64,000 nucleotides of DNA from Pseudoruminococcus massiliensis (GTDB lineage: Bacteria > Bacillota > Clostridia > Oscillospirales > Acutalibacteraceae): positions 62,001 to 126,000 of the forward strand of contig NZ_OLMR01000005.1 in NCBI RefSeq assembly GCF_900291955.1, given 5' to 3'. Below are positions 27,016 through 34,994 of this stretch, in pieces. The stretch's first letter is position 1. Every line of letters begins with the position of its first letter. The notes beneath the pieces were generated by a model. The model was not told where the DNA came from. It ran no database searches and worked only from the letters and a program-made list of their open reading frames with translations. Both the position numbers and the translations under genes were made by a program.

Positions 27016-27258
27016 ATGGGTAAGATAGTATTTATGCATTGCGATTTGGATAGCAGTGACGGCAGAACTGTTGAAGGTATAACTCTTGTAGTTGATGGCG
27101 ATGTCAAAACTGTTCTTGATTATATTCTTATGGAAAAGGGCGATGAATTTAAGAGTCGTACCGAAATCGTAAATCACGCACTTATGGATGGTCTAAAAAT
27201 TCTGACTGATGAGATTAAATCAAGCAAGAATGAAAATATTGCTCCTAAGAAAAAATGA
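27016..27258 (+). CDS. Small hypothetical protein, ribbon-helix-helix-like
   Basis: 80 residues starting 3 bp after the regulator stop, with RBS GGGAGG inside the end of that gene. The segment ITLVVDGDVKTVLDYILMEK, then SRTEIVNHALMDGLKIL, has the strand-helix-helix spacing and SRTEIVNHAL turn of ribbon-helix-helix (CopG/Arc) proteins. The C-terminus is Lys-rich. I do not recognise a named family. If it binds DNA it could tune the operon; if not, it may bind the kinase or regulator. Confidence 0.55.
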   Translation: MGKIVFMHCDLDSSDGRTVEGITLVVDGDVKTVLDYILMEKGDEFKSRTEIVNHALMDGLKILTDEIKSSKNENIAPKKK

Positions 27259-27315
27259 TAATTACACACTAAGTCTTTAAAGTTGTATTCTTTTTAAATT
27301 CGGGAGGTCTGTTTT

Positions 27316-28737
27316 TTGAAAGGTATTACAAAAAGATGGCTTATAAACAGCATGGGTGTAATTATGGCAATACTCCTGCTTATTGTAGTTATCTTTGCAC
27401 TTTTTGTGCAGTCGTTTTATTACAATGGAATAATGCAGACTATAAGTGGTCGCTCATCAGAGTTTGCAAATATGTTTAATAAACCAGATGAATTTATCTC
27501 TACTGCGAGAGTTTATGTCGAGAATTTTCCCGATAAAGAGCTTATGGAGCTTATGGTAATAAACTCAAACGGTGATGTTGTTATAACTTCTACGGGCTTT
27601 GAGCCAGATAAAGAACAGGTTATGCCTGATTATGAACAGGCTAAGTATGAAAAAAGCGAATATACTACTTGGACAGGCAAACTTAATTCGGGCGAAAATG
27701 TTATGGCTCTCACCAGAATGATTTATGGAAATGATGATGAATATGTCGGAGCAGTGCGTTATATAGTTTCTCTTGAGGAGGCAGACAGACGGATATTCAT
27801 AACAATATCGGGAATTTCACTCGTTGGACTTCTGGTGCTTTTCTTGATAATTATATCGAGTACATATTTTTTGCGTTCAATCGTCAAGCCTGTTCGTGAA
27901 ATAGGAGATACAGCAAAGCGAATTGCTCAAGGTGATTTTAACGCAAGAATCGGAAAATTCTATGATGACGAAATCGGCGAGCTTTGCGACACCATAAATT
28001 ATATGGCAGGTGAACTCGGAAACGCTGAAAAAATGAAAAATGACTTCATTTCATCAGTTTCTCACGAACTCAGAACACCGCTCACCGCCATTAAAGGCTG
28101 GGCGGAAACTATGCAGATGGGCGGTTCTTGTGACGCTAAGACTATGGAAAAGGGCTTGAAGATTATCGTTAATGAATCTGAGCGTCTTAGCGGAATAGTT
28201 GAGGAACTTCTCGACTTCTCAAGAATACAGAATAACCGAATGGTTCTTAAAATGGATAAGATAGATATTCTTGCAGAGATTGACGAAGCCATATATATGC
28301 TCAGAGAAAGGGCTTTGAGTGAGAATAAACATCTTATATATGAAGAGCCTGAAATATTGCCGGCTGTACTTGGCGATAAGAATAGACTAAGACAGGTATT
28401 TATAAATATAATAGATAATGCCCTAAAATACACACCAGAGGGTGGCATTATCAATATTGAGGTATCACAAGTTGAAGAAAATATTGTTATTAAAATTTCT
28501 GATAATGGTTGTGGCATACCAGCAAGGCACTTATCTAAGGTTAAGGAAAAATTTTATAAGGCAAATCAGACGCAGAGAGGTTCAGGCATAGGACTTGCTG
28601 TTGCTGATGAGATAGTAAAGCTACATTCAGGAACATTAGATATTGCAAGTACAGAGGGAGTAGGAACAGTAGTTTCTATTTCAATACCGATTTTAAAAGA
28701 AGAATCAGAAGAACCAAAAGAAATAATTGTTAAGTAA
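27316..28737 (+). CDS. Sensor histidine kinase with HAMP domain
   Basis: 473 residues from a TTG start 8 bases after CGGGAGG. Membrane helices lie near 10-33 and 172-195 and flank an extracellular sensor region of about 135 residues. Next come HAMP (SIVKPVREIGDTAKRIAQGD), HisKA with phospho-His in SSVSHELRTPLTAIKG, N box NIIDNALKYTPEGG, G1 ISDNGCGIP and G2 GSGIGLAVADEI. It resembles ResE/PhoR kinases and should pair with the regulator two genes upstream. The signal is unknown; the adjacent Ca-loop lipoprotein is a candidate partner. Confidence 0.92.
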   Translation: MKGITKRWLINSMGVIMAILLLIVVIFALFVQSFYYNGIMQTISGRSSEFANMFNKPDEFISTARVYVENFPDKELMELMVINSNGDVVITSTGFEPDKEQVMPDYEQAKYEKSEYTTWTGKLNSGENVMALTRMIYGNDDEYVGAVRYIVSLEEADRRIFITISGISLVGLLVLFLIIISSTYFLRSIVKPVREIGDTAKRIAQGDFNARIGKFYDDEIGELCDTINYMAGELGNAEKMKNDFISSVSHELRTPLTAIKGWAETMQMGGSCDAKTMEKGLKIIVNESERLSGIVEELLDFSRIQNNRMVLKMDKIDILAEIDEAIYMLRERALSENKHLIYEEPEILPAVLGDKNRLRQVFINIIDNALKYTPEGGIINIEVSQVEENIVIKISDNGCGIPARHLSKVKEKFYKANQTQRGSGIGLAVADEIVKLHSGTLDIASTEGVGTVVSISIPILKEESEEPKEIIVK

Positions 28738-28874
28738 TAAATGGCTACGAATGGCAAAATTGTCGAGCGGTTGAAGACAGTTTGTTCCTATATTTTCACT
28801 ATGAGTTCGCTCTATCGTTAGTTCATTGGCAATTACTTTGTTTATAGCAACAAATTGCAAGGAGGGTAATAGGA

Positions 28875-29849
28875 TTGGAAAAAAGAGAAAAAACAAAGCT
28901 GATAACCTCGATTGGTGGTCAGGCTCTTATGGAAGGTATAATGATGAGAGGCCCGAAGAAAACTGCTATTGCAGTCAGAAGAGCTGACGGAGAAATTTTG
29001 CTTGAAGAAATGGAACCACTTGGGCTTGGTAAAAAGGCTAAAATATTAAGAGTGCCTATTATAAGAGGTATCGTCAATATGATAGACTCTTTCGGAACAG
29101 GCTATAAGGCTCTTATGAGGTCGGCAGAATTGGCTGTTGATGATGTAGAAGAAACGCCTGAAGAAGAAATGAGCAAATTTGAGAAGTGGATTGACGATAA
29201 ATTCGGAGATAAATTCCTCAAAATCTTTATGGGCATTGCAATGGTTATTTCTATTGCTTTTTGCGTGGCACTGTTCTTTTTTGTACCAACTTGGCTTTTT
29301 AACCTCTTGCAGATGATTCCAAATTCAGAATGGCTCGGAAGCCATATGATTTACCGTTCAGTATTCGAGGGCTTTATAAGAATACTGCTTTTCCTCGGAT
29401 ATATGGCACTTTGCTTACTTAATAAAGATGTCAGACGCTTATATAAGTACCATGGTGCAGAGCATAAGACAATTTTTTGCTATGAATATGGTCTTGACCT
29501 CACTGTTGAGAATGTTATGAAGCAAAGAAGATTTCACCCAAGATGCGGAACAAGCTTTATTATAATCATACTTATTCTCGGAATATTTGTTGGTTGTTTC
29601 ATACCATTTACAAATCCTTTTATAAGAACACTTACAAAAGTCCTTTGTATTCCGTTAGTCGTAGGTTTAGGCTATGAACTTATCAAAGTATGTGGCAGAC
29701 ACGACAATATAATCACTCGTATAATTTCCGCACCGGGTATGTGGATGCAACATCTTACCACAAAAGAGCCTGACCCTGATATGGCTGAGGTTGCTATCAA
29801 GGCTATGCAGTATGTAATTCCTGAAAACGGAGAGGACAGAATCGGATGA
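28875..29849 (+). CDS. DUF1385 family membrane protein
   Basis: 324 residues from a TTG start behind GGAGGG. The N-terminal signature is SIGGQALMEGIMMRGPKKTA, with VPIIRGIVNMIDS next. Membrane helices lie near 115-140 and 163-185, with further ones near 217-260. YKYHGAEHKTIFCYE and RFHPRCGTSF hold conserved His/Cys residues. The function is unknown. The family is found next to prmC and prfA in many Clostridia. Here it overlaps prmC by 4 bp (ATGA), but prfA is not present downstream. Confidence 0.88.
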   Translation: MEKREKTKLITSIGGQALMEGIMMRGPKKTAIAVRRADGEILLEEMEPLGLGKKAKILRVPIIRGIVNMIDSFGTGYKALMRSAELAVDDVEETPEEEMSKFEKWIDDKFGDKFLKIFMGIAMVISIAFCVALFFFVPTWLFNLLQMIPNSEWLGSHMIYRSVFEGFIRILLFLGYMALCLLNKDVRRLYKYHGAEHKTIFCYEYGLDLTVENVMKQRRFHPRCGTSFIIIILILGIFVGCFIPFTNPFIRTLTKVLCIPLVVGLGYELIKVCGRHDNIITRIISAPGMWMQHLTTKEPDPDMAEVAIKAMQYVIPENGEDRIG

Positions 29850-30694
29850 CATTGTCGGAGCTTTACAGAAAAGCAAGGTCAGATTTTCGCAACGCAGAAA
29901 TAGATAGCCCGCAATATGATGCAATGTGCCTTATAGAGCATTTTTTTGGTGTAAATCGTGCAGAGCTTGTGGTTAAGGGAGATAAATCACCAAAAGCAGA
30001 GATAGAAGCGGAATTTCTTGCAGCTGTTGAAAAGCGTTCATCGGGCTATCCCTTGCAATATATTCTCGGAGAATGGACTTTTATGGATATTCCACTTTTT
30101 GTGGGCGAGGGTGTTCTTATTCCGAGAGATGATACAGAAATTTTAGTGCGAGAGGCAATAAAGCGTGTCAGGGGCGTTGAAAATCCAAAAATAATAGACC
30201 TTTGCAGTGGAACTGGAGCGGTGGCTATTGCTCTTGCAAAGGCTTATCCAAAGGCTGAAATTCTTGCAGTAGAGCTTTCAGATAAGGCTTTTAGCTATCT
30301 CAAAGAAAATATAAAGCGTAATGCTTGCGAAAATATCAAAGCCATAAAGGGCGATGTATTCAGGCTTTATGAGGAATTTTCAGATAGTGGGTTTGATGCA
30401 GTTCTGTCAAACCCTCCGTATATAAAAACAGATATTATAGCAACTCTTGCAAAAGAAGTTCAGCACGAACCTAGGCTTGCACTTGACGGTGGAAAAGACG
30501 GAATGATTTTCTATAATTCTATTATAGAAAATTGGAAAGGTAAGGTTAAGAGAAACGGTTTTATCGGTGTCGAGATTGGCGAAGATTTGACAAATGAGAT
30601 TGTTAAACTTTTCAAGGAAAATAATTTTGAAGATGTTTATGTATTGAAAGATATGGCAGGCTTGGATAGGGCAGTTTTCGGAACAGTGCATTAA
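29846..30694 (+). CDS. prmC: Peptide chain release factor N5-glutamine methyltransferase
   Basis: 282 residues. The N-terminal helical RF-binding domain has YPLQYILGEWTFMDIPLFV. The Rossmann core has DLCSGTGAVAIALA and the catalytic NPPY in DAVLSNPPYIKTD. It methylates the GGQ glutamine of RF1 and RF2. It is translationally coupled to the DUF1385 gene. The next gene downstream is recA after a promoter and a repeat, so prfA must lie elsewhere. Confidence 0.94.
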   Translation: MTLSELYRKARSDFRNAEIDSPQYDAMCLIEHFFGVNRAELVVKGDKSPKAEIEAEFLAAVEKRSSGYPLQYILGEWTFMDIPLFVGEGVLIPRDDTEILVREAIKRVRGVENPKIIDLCSGTGAVAIALAKAYPKAEILAVELSDKAFSYLKENIKRNACENIKAIKGDVFRLYEEFSDSGFDAVLSNPPYIKTDIIATLAKEVQHEPRLALDGGKDGMIFYNSIIENWKGKVKRNGFIGVEIGEDLTNEIVKLFKENNFEDVYVLKDMAGLDRAVFGTVH

Positions 30695-30699
30695 AATAT

Positions 30700-30713
30700 C
30701 GAAAATTTGTTCT
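30700..30713 (+). promoter_or_regulatory. Possible LexA (SOS) box upstream of recA
   Basis: CGAAAATTTGTTCT matches the Gram-positive LexA site (CGAAC-N4-GTTCG) at 8 of 10 conserved bases. It lies 9 bases upstream of the -35 of the recA promoter. Confidence 0.45.
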
Positions 30714-30721
30714 TGAAATGC

Positions 30722-30750
30722 TTGTCATAATTTTGATGAGATGATATAAT
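30722..30750 (+). promoter_or_regulatory. Sigma-A promoter of recA
   Basis: TTGTCA (30722-30727), a 17-base spacer and TATAAT (30745-30750). The start site near 30757 would give a leader of about 345 nt that contains repeat copy 6. Confidence 0.78.
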
Positions 30751-30770
30751 AAACCTATGATAAGCTTATG

Positions 30771-31083
30771 CACTTCCCCAAGAAACTTAAAAGTTTCGCT
30801 CGAGCCTTATTGACTAATGTTGCTTACGGAAAAATTAAGCGGTGGACTTCGTCCACCGCTTTGGAAGTAAAGAAATGTTAAGGGCGTTGCCCTTAAAACC
30901 TATGAGGGACTCCGTCCCTCAACCCTGCAAGCTTTTGAAAAAGCTTGAGCAAAACTTTTAATTGTCTTAGAAAAGTTTATTGCGAATGTCGAGGTTTTGC
31001 TTGCAAAACCGATTTCGCGTCTTGACAGCGGAGGCACTCCGCCTTGAGCAAAACTTTTAAGTTTCTAAGATAAGTGCATAAGT
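30771..31083. repeat. Mosaic hairpin repeat, copy 6 (recA leader)
   Basis: This starts with ACTTAAAAGTTTCGCTCGAG and then carries mainly a right arm: GGTGGACTTCGTCCACC, TTAAGGGCGTTGCCCTTAA, TGAGGGACTCCGTCCCTCA and CAAGCTTTTGAAAAAGCTTG. The reversed GGTTTTGCTTGCAAAACC module and GGCGGAGTGCCTCCGC type hairpin close it (seen reversed as GCGGAGGCACTCCGCC). It lies between the recA promoter and start codon. Confidence 0.82.
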
Positions 31084-31103
31084 GTAGAAAGGAATGAATT
31101 ATT

Positions 31104-32258
31104 GTGGCATTTGATAAAGAAAAAGCTCTTGAAACAGCACTTCGCCAAATAGAAAAACAATTCGGTAAGGGAGCAGTTATGCGTCTTGGACAAAACCCAG
31201 CTATGCAGATTGACGCTATTTCAACAGGTTCTCTCACTCTCGATATGGCTCTCGGCATAGGTGGTCTTCCTCGTGGAAGAATTACAGAAATCTATGGACC
31301 TGAATCCAGTGGTAAAACTACACTTGCCCTTCACTGTATTGCAGAGGCTCAGAAAGCTGGCGGTACAGCGGCATTTATAGATGTTGAGCACGCACTCGAC
31401 CCTGTTTACGCATCAGCCCTTGGTGTAGATATTGATTCATTGCTCGTTTCACAGCCTGATACTGGTGAAGACGCTCTTGAAATTACCGAGGCACTTGTTC
31501 GTTCTGGTGCGATTGATATTATAGTTGTTGACTCAGTTGCTGCTCTTGCACCAAAAGCTGAAATCGAGGGCGAAATGGGTAGCTCTCATGTTGGCGTACA
31601 GGCTCGTCTTATGTCACAGGCTCTCAGAAAACTTACAGGCTCAATTTCAAAGCTTAATTGCGTTGCAATTTTCATCAACCAGCTTCGTGAAAAAGTTGGT
31701 GTTGTTTATGGTAGCCCTGAGGTCACCCCAGGCGGTCGTGCGTTGAAGTTCTATTCAACCGTCAGAATTGATGTCAGAAAGGGTGAACCTATCAAAAATG
31801 GCAGTGAGATTATAGGCTCAAGAACTAAGGCTAAGGTTGTCAAGAATAAGATTGCACCACCATTTAAGGTTGCTGAATTTGATATTATGTATGGCGAGGG
31901 CATTTCTCGTGTCGGTGAACTTCTTGATTTGGCTGTTATGGCTGATGTTGTCAAGAAAAGTGGTGCGTGGTTCTCCTATAAGGAAAATCGTCTTGGACAG
32001 GGCAGAGATAAGGTCAAGGAGCTTTTTAAGAATGACCCTGCTCTTGCTAAGGAAATCGAGGAAGAAACTCTCAAGCATAAGGACGAACTCCTTGGTCAAA
32101 TATCTAAAAAGCCAAAGGGCAAGTCTGTTAAGTCTAAATCTGATGATGAGGAAAGCTCAGAAACTGAAAGTCCAAAAGCAGAAATTAAGGCGGAGGATAC
32201 AAAAGAGGAGAAATCCGACCGCATTGATGATGCTGATATTGATATTATGGTTGAGTAA
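31104..32258 (+). CDS. recA: Recombinase RecA
   Basis: 384 residues from a GTG start with RBS AAAGGAATG. Walker A is [23 protein letters not shown], the [18 protein letters not shown] loop and [20 protein letters not shown] are all canonical. The C-terminus is a long acidic/lysine-rich tail (about 325-384). RecA forms the strand-exchange filament and triggers LexA cleavage. recX follows after 2 bp. Confidence 0.98.
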   Translation: MAFDKEKALETALRQIEKQFGKGAVMRLGQNPAMQIDAISTGSLTLDMALGIGGLPRGRITEIYGPESSGKTTLALHCIAEAQKAGGTAAFIDVEHALDPVYASALGVDIDSLLVSQPDTGEDALEITEALVRSGAIDIIVVDSVAALAPKAEIEGEMGSSHVGVQARLMSQALRKLTGSISKLNCVAIFINQLREKVGVVYGSPEVTPGGRALKFYSTVRIDVRKGEPIKNGSEIIGSRTKAKVVKNKIAPPFKVAEFDIMYGEGISRVGELLDLAVMADVVKKSGAWFSYKENRLGQGRDKVKELFKNDPALAKEIEEETLKHKDELLGQISKKPKGKSVKSKSDDEESSETESPKAEIKAEDTKEEKSDRIDDADIDIMVE

Positions 32259-32260
32259 TT

Positions 32261-32866
32261 ATGCAGATTACAGCTATTGAGGAAAAGAGAAAGGGCTTGA
32301 GTGCTGTCTATATTGATGGCGAATATGCTATGAAACTTGATACCTTTGCTCTTGCAAAATCTGGCGTTAAAGTTGGTTCAGAAATCGACGATGACAGATT
32401 ACACGAAATTGTCATAGAATCAAATCTCAGCCGAGCAAAGGAAAAGGCTCTTTACCTTTTGGAATATAGAAGCCGTTCAAGAAATGAGCTTGTCGAAAAG
32501 ATTAAACCACTTTATGGAGATGATGCCGCAGAGGCGGCCGCCGATAAAATGGTTCAGCTTGGACTTGTTGACGATGAAAAGTTTGCGAGGGATTTTGCGG
32601 AGGAACTTTTCCGCAGAAAGAAATACGCACCTAAGCGTGTAGGCTATGAGCTTTTGCGAAAGGGAATAGATAGAGAAATTATTGATGAGGTTATCGAGGA
32701 ATTAACCCCAGACCCCGAGGAGCAAATTCGCTCATTGCTTGAAACAAAGTTCAGAAATAAACTCGGAGATATAAAATCCCGCCGTAAGACAGCAAATGCT
32801 CTTGCGGCATTGGGATACTCCTATTATGATATAAACAGTGTATTATCAGAATATGAAGATGAATAA
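32261..32866 (+). CDS. recX: Regulatory protein RecX
   Basis: 201 residues of three-helix repeats typical of RecX (LLEYRSRSRNELVEKIK, LVDDEKFARDFAEELFRRKK, KTANALAALGYSYYDINSVL). RecX limits or edits RecA filaments. It starts 2 bp after the recA stop and so shares its control. The protein is slightly longer than the short proteobacterial form, as usual in Firmicutes. Confidence 0.93.
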   Translation: MQITAIEEKRKGLSAVYIDGEYAMKLDTFALAKSGVKVGSEIDDDRLHEIVIESNLSRAKEKALYLLEYRSRSRNELVEKIKPLYGDDAAEAAADKMVQLGLVDDEKFARDFAEELFRRKKYAPKRVGYELLRKGIDREIIDEVIEELTPDPEEQIRSLLETKFRNKLGDIKSRRKTANALAALGYSYYDINSVLSEYEDE

Positions 32867-32868
32867 CA

Positions 32869-32894
32869 CTTGAGGGCATAACTATGCCTTCAAG
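32869..32894 (+). promoter_or_regulatory. Hairpin between recX and rimO
   Basis: CTTGAGGGCAT pairs with ATGCCTTCAAG around a 4-base loop. Only TTCTTCTG follows, so it is a weak terminator or a processing hairpin that may uncouple recA-recX from rimO. Confidence 0.45.
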
Positions 32895-32923
32895 TTCTTC
32901 TGTGCAGGAGGAATTTTTAAAAT

Positions 32924-34255
32924 ATGGCTACTAAAATCGGTATGGTAAGTCTTGGTTGTGCAAAAAACAGAGTAGACGCAGAAATGCTTCTCTTTACTTT
33001 AAAGCAAGAGGGCTTTGAGATTGTTGCAGACCCGGCTATGAGTGATGTTGCGATTGTAAATACTTGTGGTTTTATCGAGGACGCAAAGCAGGAAAGCATT
33101 GATGAAATTTTAGAGCTTGCAGAGCTTAAAAAAGAGGGCAGAATCCAAGCTATAATTGTTACAGGCTGTCTTGCTGAAAGGTATCAGACTGAAATTCTCA
33201 AAGAGCTTTACGAAATTGATGCTGTTGTTGGTATCGGTGCAAATAGCAATATTGCAAATATCGTAAGAGAAGTTCTCAAGGGTAAAAAGGTTGAGGAATT
33301 TCCTGATAAGCTATGTCTTGATATTAATGCTCCAAGACTGCGTTCAACACCATTTTATTATGCATATCTTAAAATCGCAGAGGGCTGTGATAACTGCTGT
33401 ACCTACTGTGCTATTCCAAAAATCAGAGGTAAATTCAGAAGCCGTAAGATTGAGGATATTGTTGAGGAGGCAAAGGGCCTTGTCAATAATGGTGTAAAGG
33501 AACTTATTCTTATCGCACAGGATACTTCAAGATATGGCGAAGATTTATACAAAAAGCGTATGCTCCCTGAACTTTTGAGAGAGCTATGTAAAATCGACAG
33601 CAATTTCTATATAAGAGTGCTATACTGTTATCCGGATAGAATGACAGATGAGCTTATAGATACTATCGCAAGTGAGCCTAAGGTTCTGAAATATATAGAT
33701 TTACCACTTCAACACGCAAGCGGTAAGCTATTAAAGCGTATGAACCGCCACGGTGACAGAGAAGTTCTTACAGAGCTTATCAATAAGCTAAGAACTAAAA
33801 TTCCAAATCTTACAATTCGCACAACCTTTATAACAGGCTTCCCAGGAGAAACTGAGGAGGATTTCACAGAGCTTTCAGAGTTTGTAAGAGATATGCGTTT
33901 TGATAGAATGGGTTGTTTTGCGTATTCACCTGAGGAGGATACTCCAGCGGCAGAATTCCCAGACCAGATTGATGATGAGGTCAAGAAGCACCGCAGAGAT
34001 ATTATTATGGAACAGCAGGCAGAGATTATGGCTGAAAAATGTGAATCTATGATTGGCAAGACCATAAAGGTCCTCTTTGAAGGCTTTGATAGATACGCTG
34101 AATGTTATTATGGCAGAAGCTCTGCAGATGCACCAGAAGTAGATGGCAAGGTTTTCTTCACAGTAGAAGGCAAAAAACCAGCAGTTGGCGATATTATAGA
34201 TGTAGAAATTACAGACTATATAGATGTTGACCTTATTGGCGAATATAAAGCTTAA
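32924..34255 (+). CDS. rimO: Ribosomal protein S12 methylthiotransferase RimO
   Basis: 443 residues. The N-terminal UPF0004 domain has VSLGCAKNRVDAEM, NTCGFIEDAKQES and VTGCLAERY, which supply cluster II cysteines. The radical-SAM CxxxCxxC is in GCDNCCTYCAIPKIRGKFRS. A TRAM domain lies at the C-terminus. It adds a methylthio group to an Asp of S12. RBS AGGAGGAA. pgsA follows 32 bp later, an order common in Clostridia. Confidence 0.95.
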   Translation: MATKIGMVSLGCAKNRVDAEMLLFTLKQEGFEIVADPAMSDVAIVNTCGFIEDAKQESIDEILELAELKKEGRIQAIIVTGCLAERYQTEILKELYEIDAVVGIGANSNIANIVREVLKGKKVEEFPDKLCLDINAPRLRSTPFYYAYLKIAEGCDNCCTYCAIPKIRGKFRSRKIEDIVEEAKGLVNNGVKELILIAQDTSRYGEDLYKKRMLPELLRELCKIDSNFYIRVLYCYPDRMTDELIDTIASEPKVLKYIDLPLQHASGKLLKRMNRHGDREVLTELINKLRTKIPNLTIRTTFITGFPGETEEDFTELSEFVRDMRFDRMGCFAYSPEEDTPAAEFPDQIDDEVKKHRRDIIMEQQAEIMAEKCESMIGKTIKVLFEGFDRYAECYYGRSSADAPEVDGKVFFTVEGKKPAVGDIIDVEITDYIDVDLIGEYKA

Positions 34256-34287
34256 TTTTTATAGAACGAAAGGGAGTGGCTTCAAAA

Positions 34288-34881
34288 ATGAATACGCCGA
34301 ATAAACTTACAGTTTTGCGTATTATACTTGTACCATTTTTTGTAGCAGTATTGCTTTTGCCGCAAATTCCACATCATTACATAATAGCGGCAATAATTTT
34401 CGGAGCTGCTTCATATACAGACCATCTTGATGGGAAAATTGCTCGAAAGAATAATCTTATAACAGATTTCGGAAAATTTGCCGACCCATTGGCTGATAAA
34501 ATAATGGTTACTGCGGCACTTGCTTGTTTTGTGCAAGTTGGTTTGACAAATGCGATAGTTCTTATACTAATTCTGACAAGAGAATTTATGGTAACATCAA
34601 TGCGACTTGTGGCCGCTGGCAGAGGCAAGGTAGTTGCCGCCAATAACTGGGGTAAAGCTAAGACAGTAAGTCAGATTGTAGCTGTACTTCTCATACTGAT
34701 TATGCAGTATATACTTGAGCTGAACGCAATGGGCTGTATATCACTTGAGAATATAGGACTTATAAGTTCGATATTTTATGTTGCAAGCGATATTCTGATG
34801 TGGATAGTAGTTGCTTTGACCTTAATTTCTGGTATAATATATATGTGGGATAACCGAGAATTCGTCAAGAACGCTAAATAA
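34288..34881 (+). CDS. pgsA: CDP-diacylglycerol-glycerol-3-phosphate 3-phosphatidyltransferase
   Basis: 197 residues from ATG 34288 behind AAGGGAG; a GTG at 34276 would remove the RBS. The CDP-alcohol phosphotransferase motif D-x2-DG-x2-AR-x8-G-x3-D-x3-D is intact (DHLDGKIARKN, then FGKFADPLADK). There are about six membrane helices. It makes phosphatidylglycerol phosphate, the first committed step to PG and cardiolipin. Confidence 0.95.
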   Translation: MNTPNKLTVLRIILVPFFVAVLLLPQIPHHYIIAAIIFGAASYTDHLDGKIARKNNLITDFGKFADPLADKIMVTAALACFVQVGLTNAIVLILILTREFMVTSMRLVAAGRGKVVAANNWGKAKTVSQIVAVLLILIMQYILELNAMGCISLENIGLISSIFYVASDILMWIVVALTLISGIIYMWDNREFVKNAK

Positions 34882-34884
34882 TGA

Positions 34885-34994
34885 CAAACTGTGTTTGCTC
34901 TCTCGGTAGATATTTCCTCTGCGTTAATAAACTTCTTTTGTATTAGCTAATTGATAGCAATCCACTAAGCAATTTTAAATAAGGACTGAAGATA
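34885..34994. repeat. Possible degenerate fragment of the mosaic repeat
   Basis: TCGGTAG, AATAAACTTCTTTTG and TTAGCTAATTGATAG resemble the right-hand flank of better copies (TCGGTAGTTAATTGG, CAACAAACTTCTATTGCG, TTAGCTAA), but no hairpin module remains. A typical RBS (AAGGACTGA) for the next gene follows. Confidence 0.3.

Noticed and set aside
31837-32280. 147-codon plus-strand frame overlapping the end of recA
   Set aside because: Out of frame within recA, Arg/Leu/Ser-rich shadow without an RBS.
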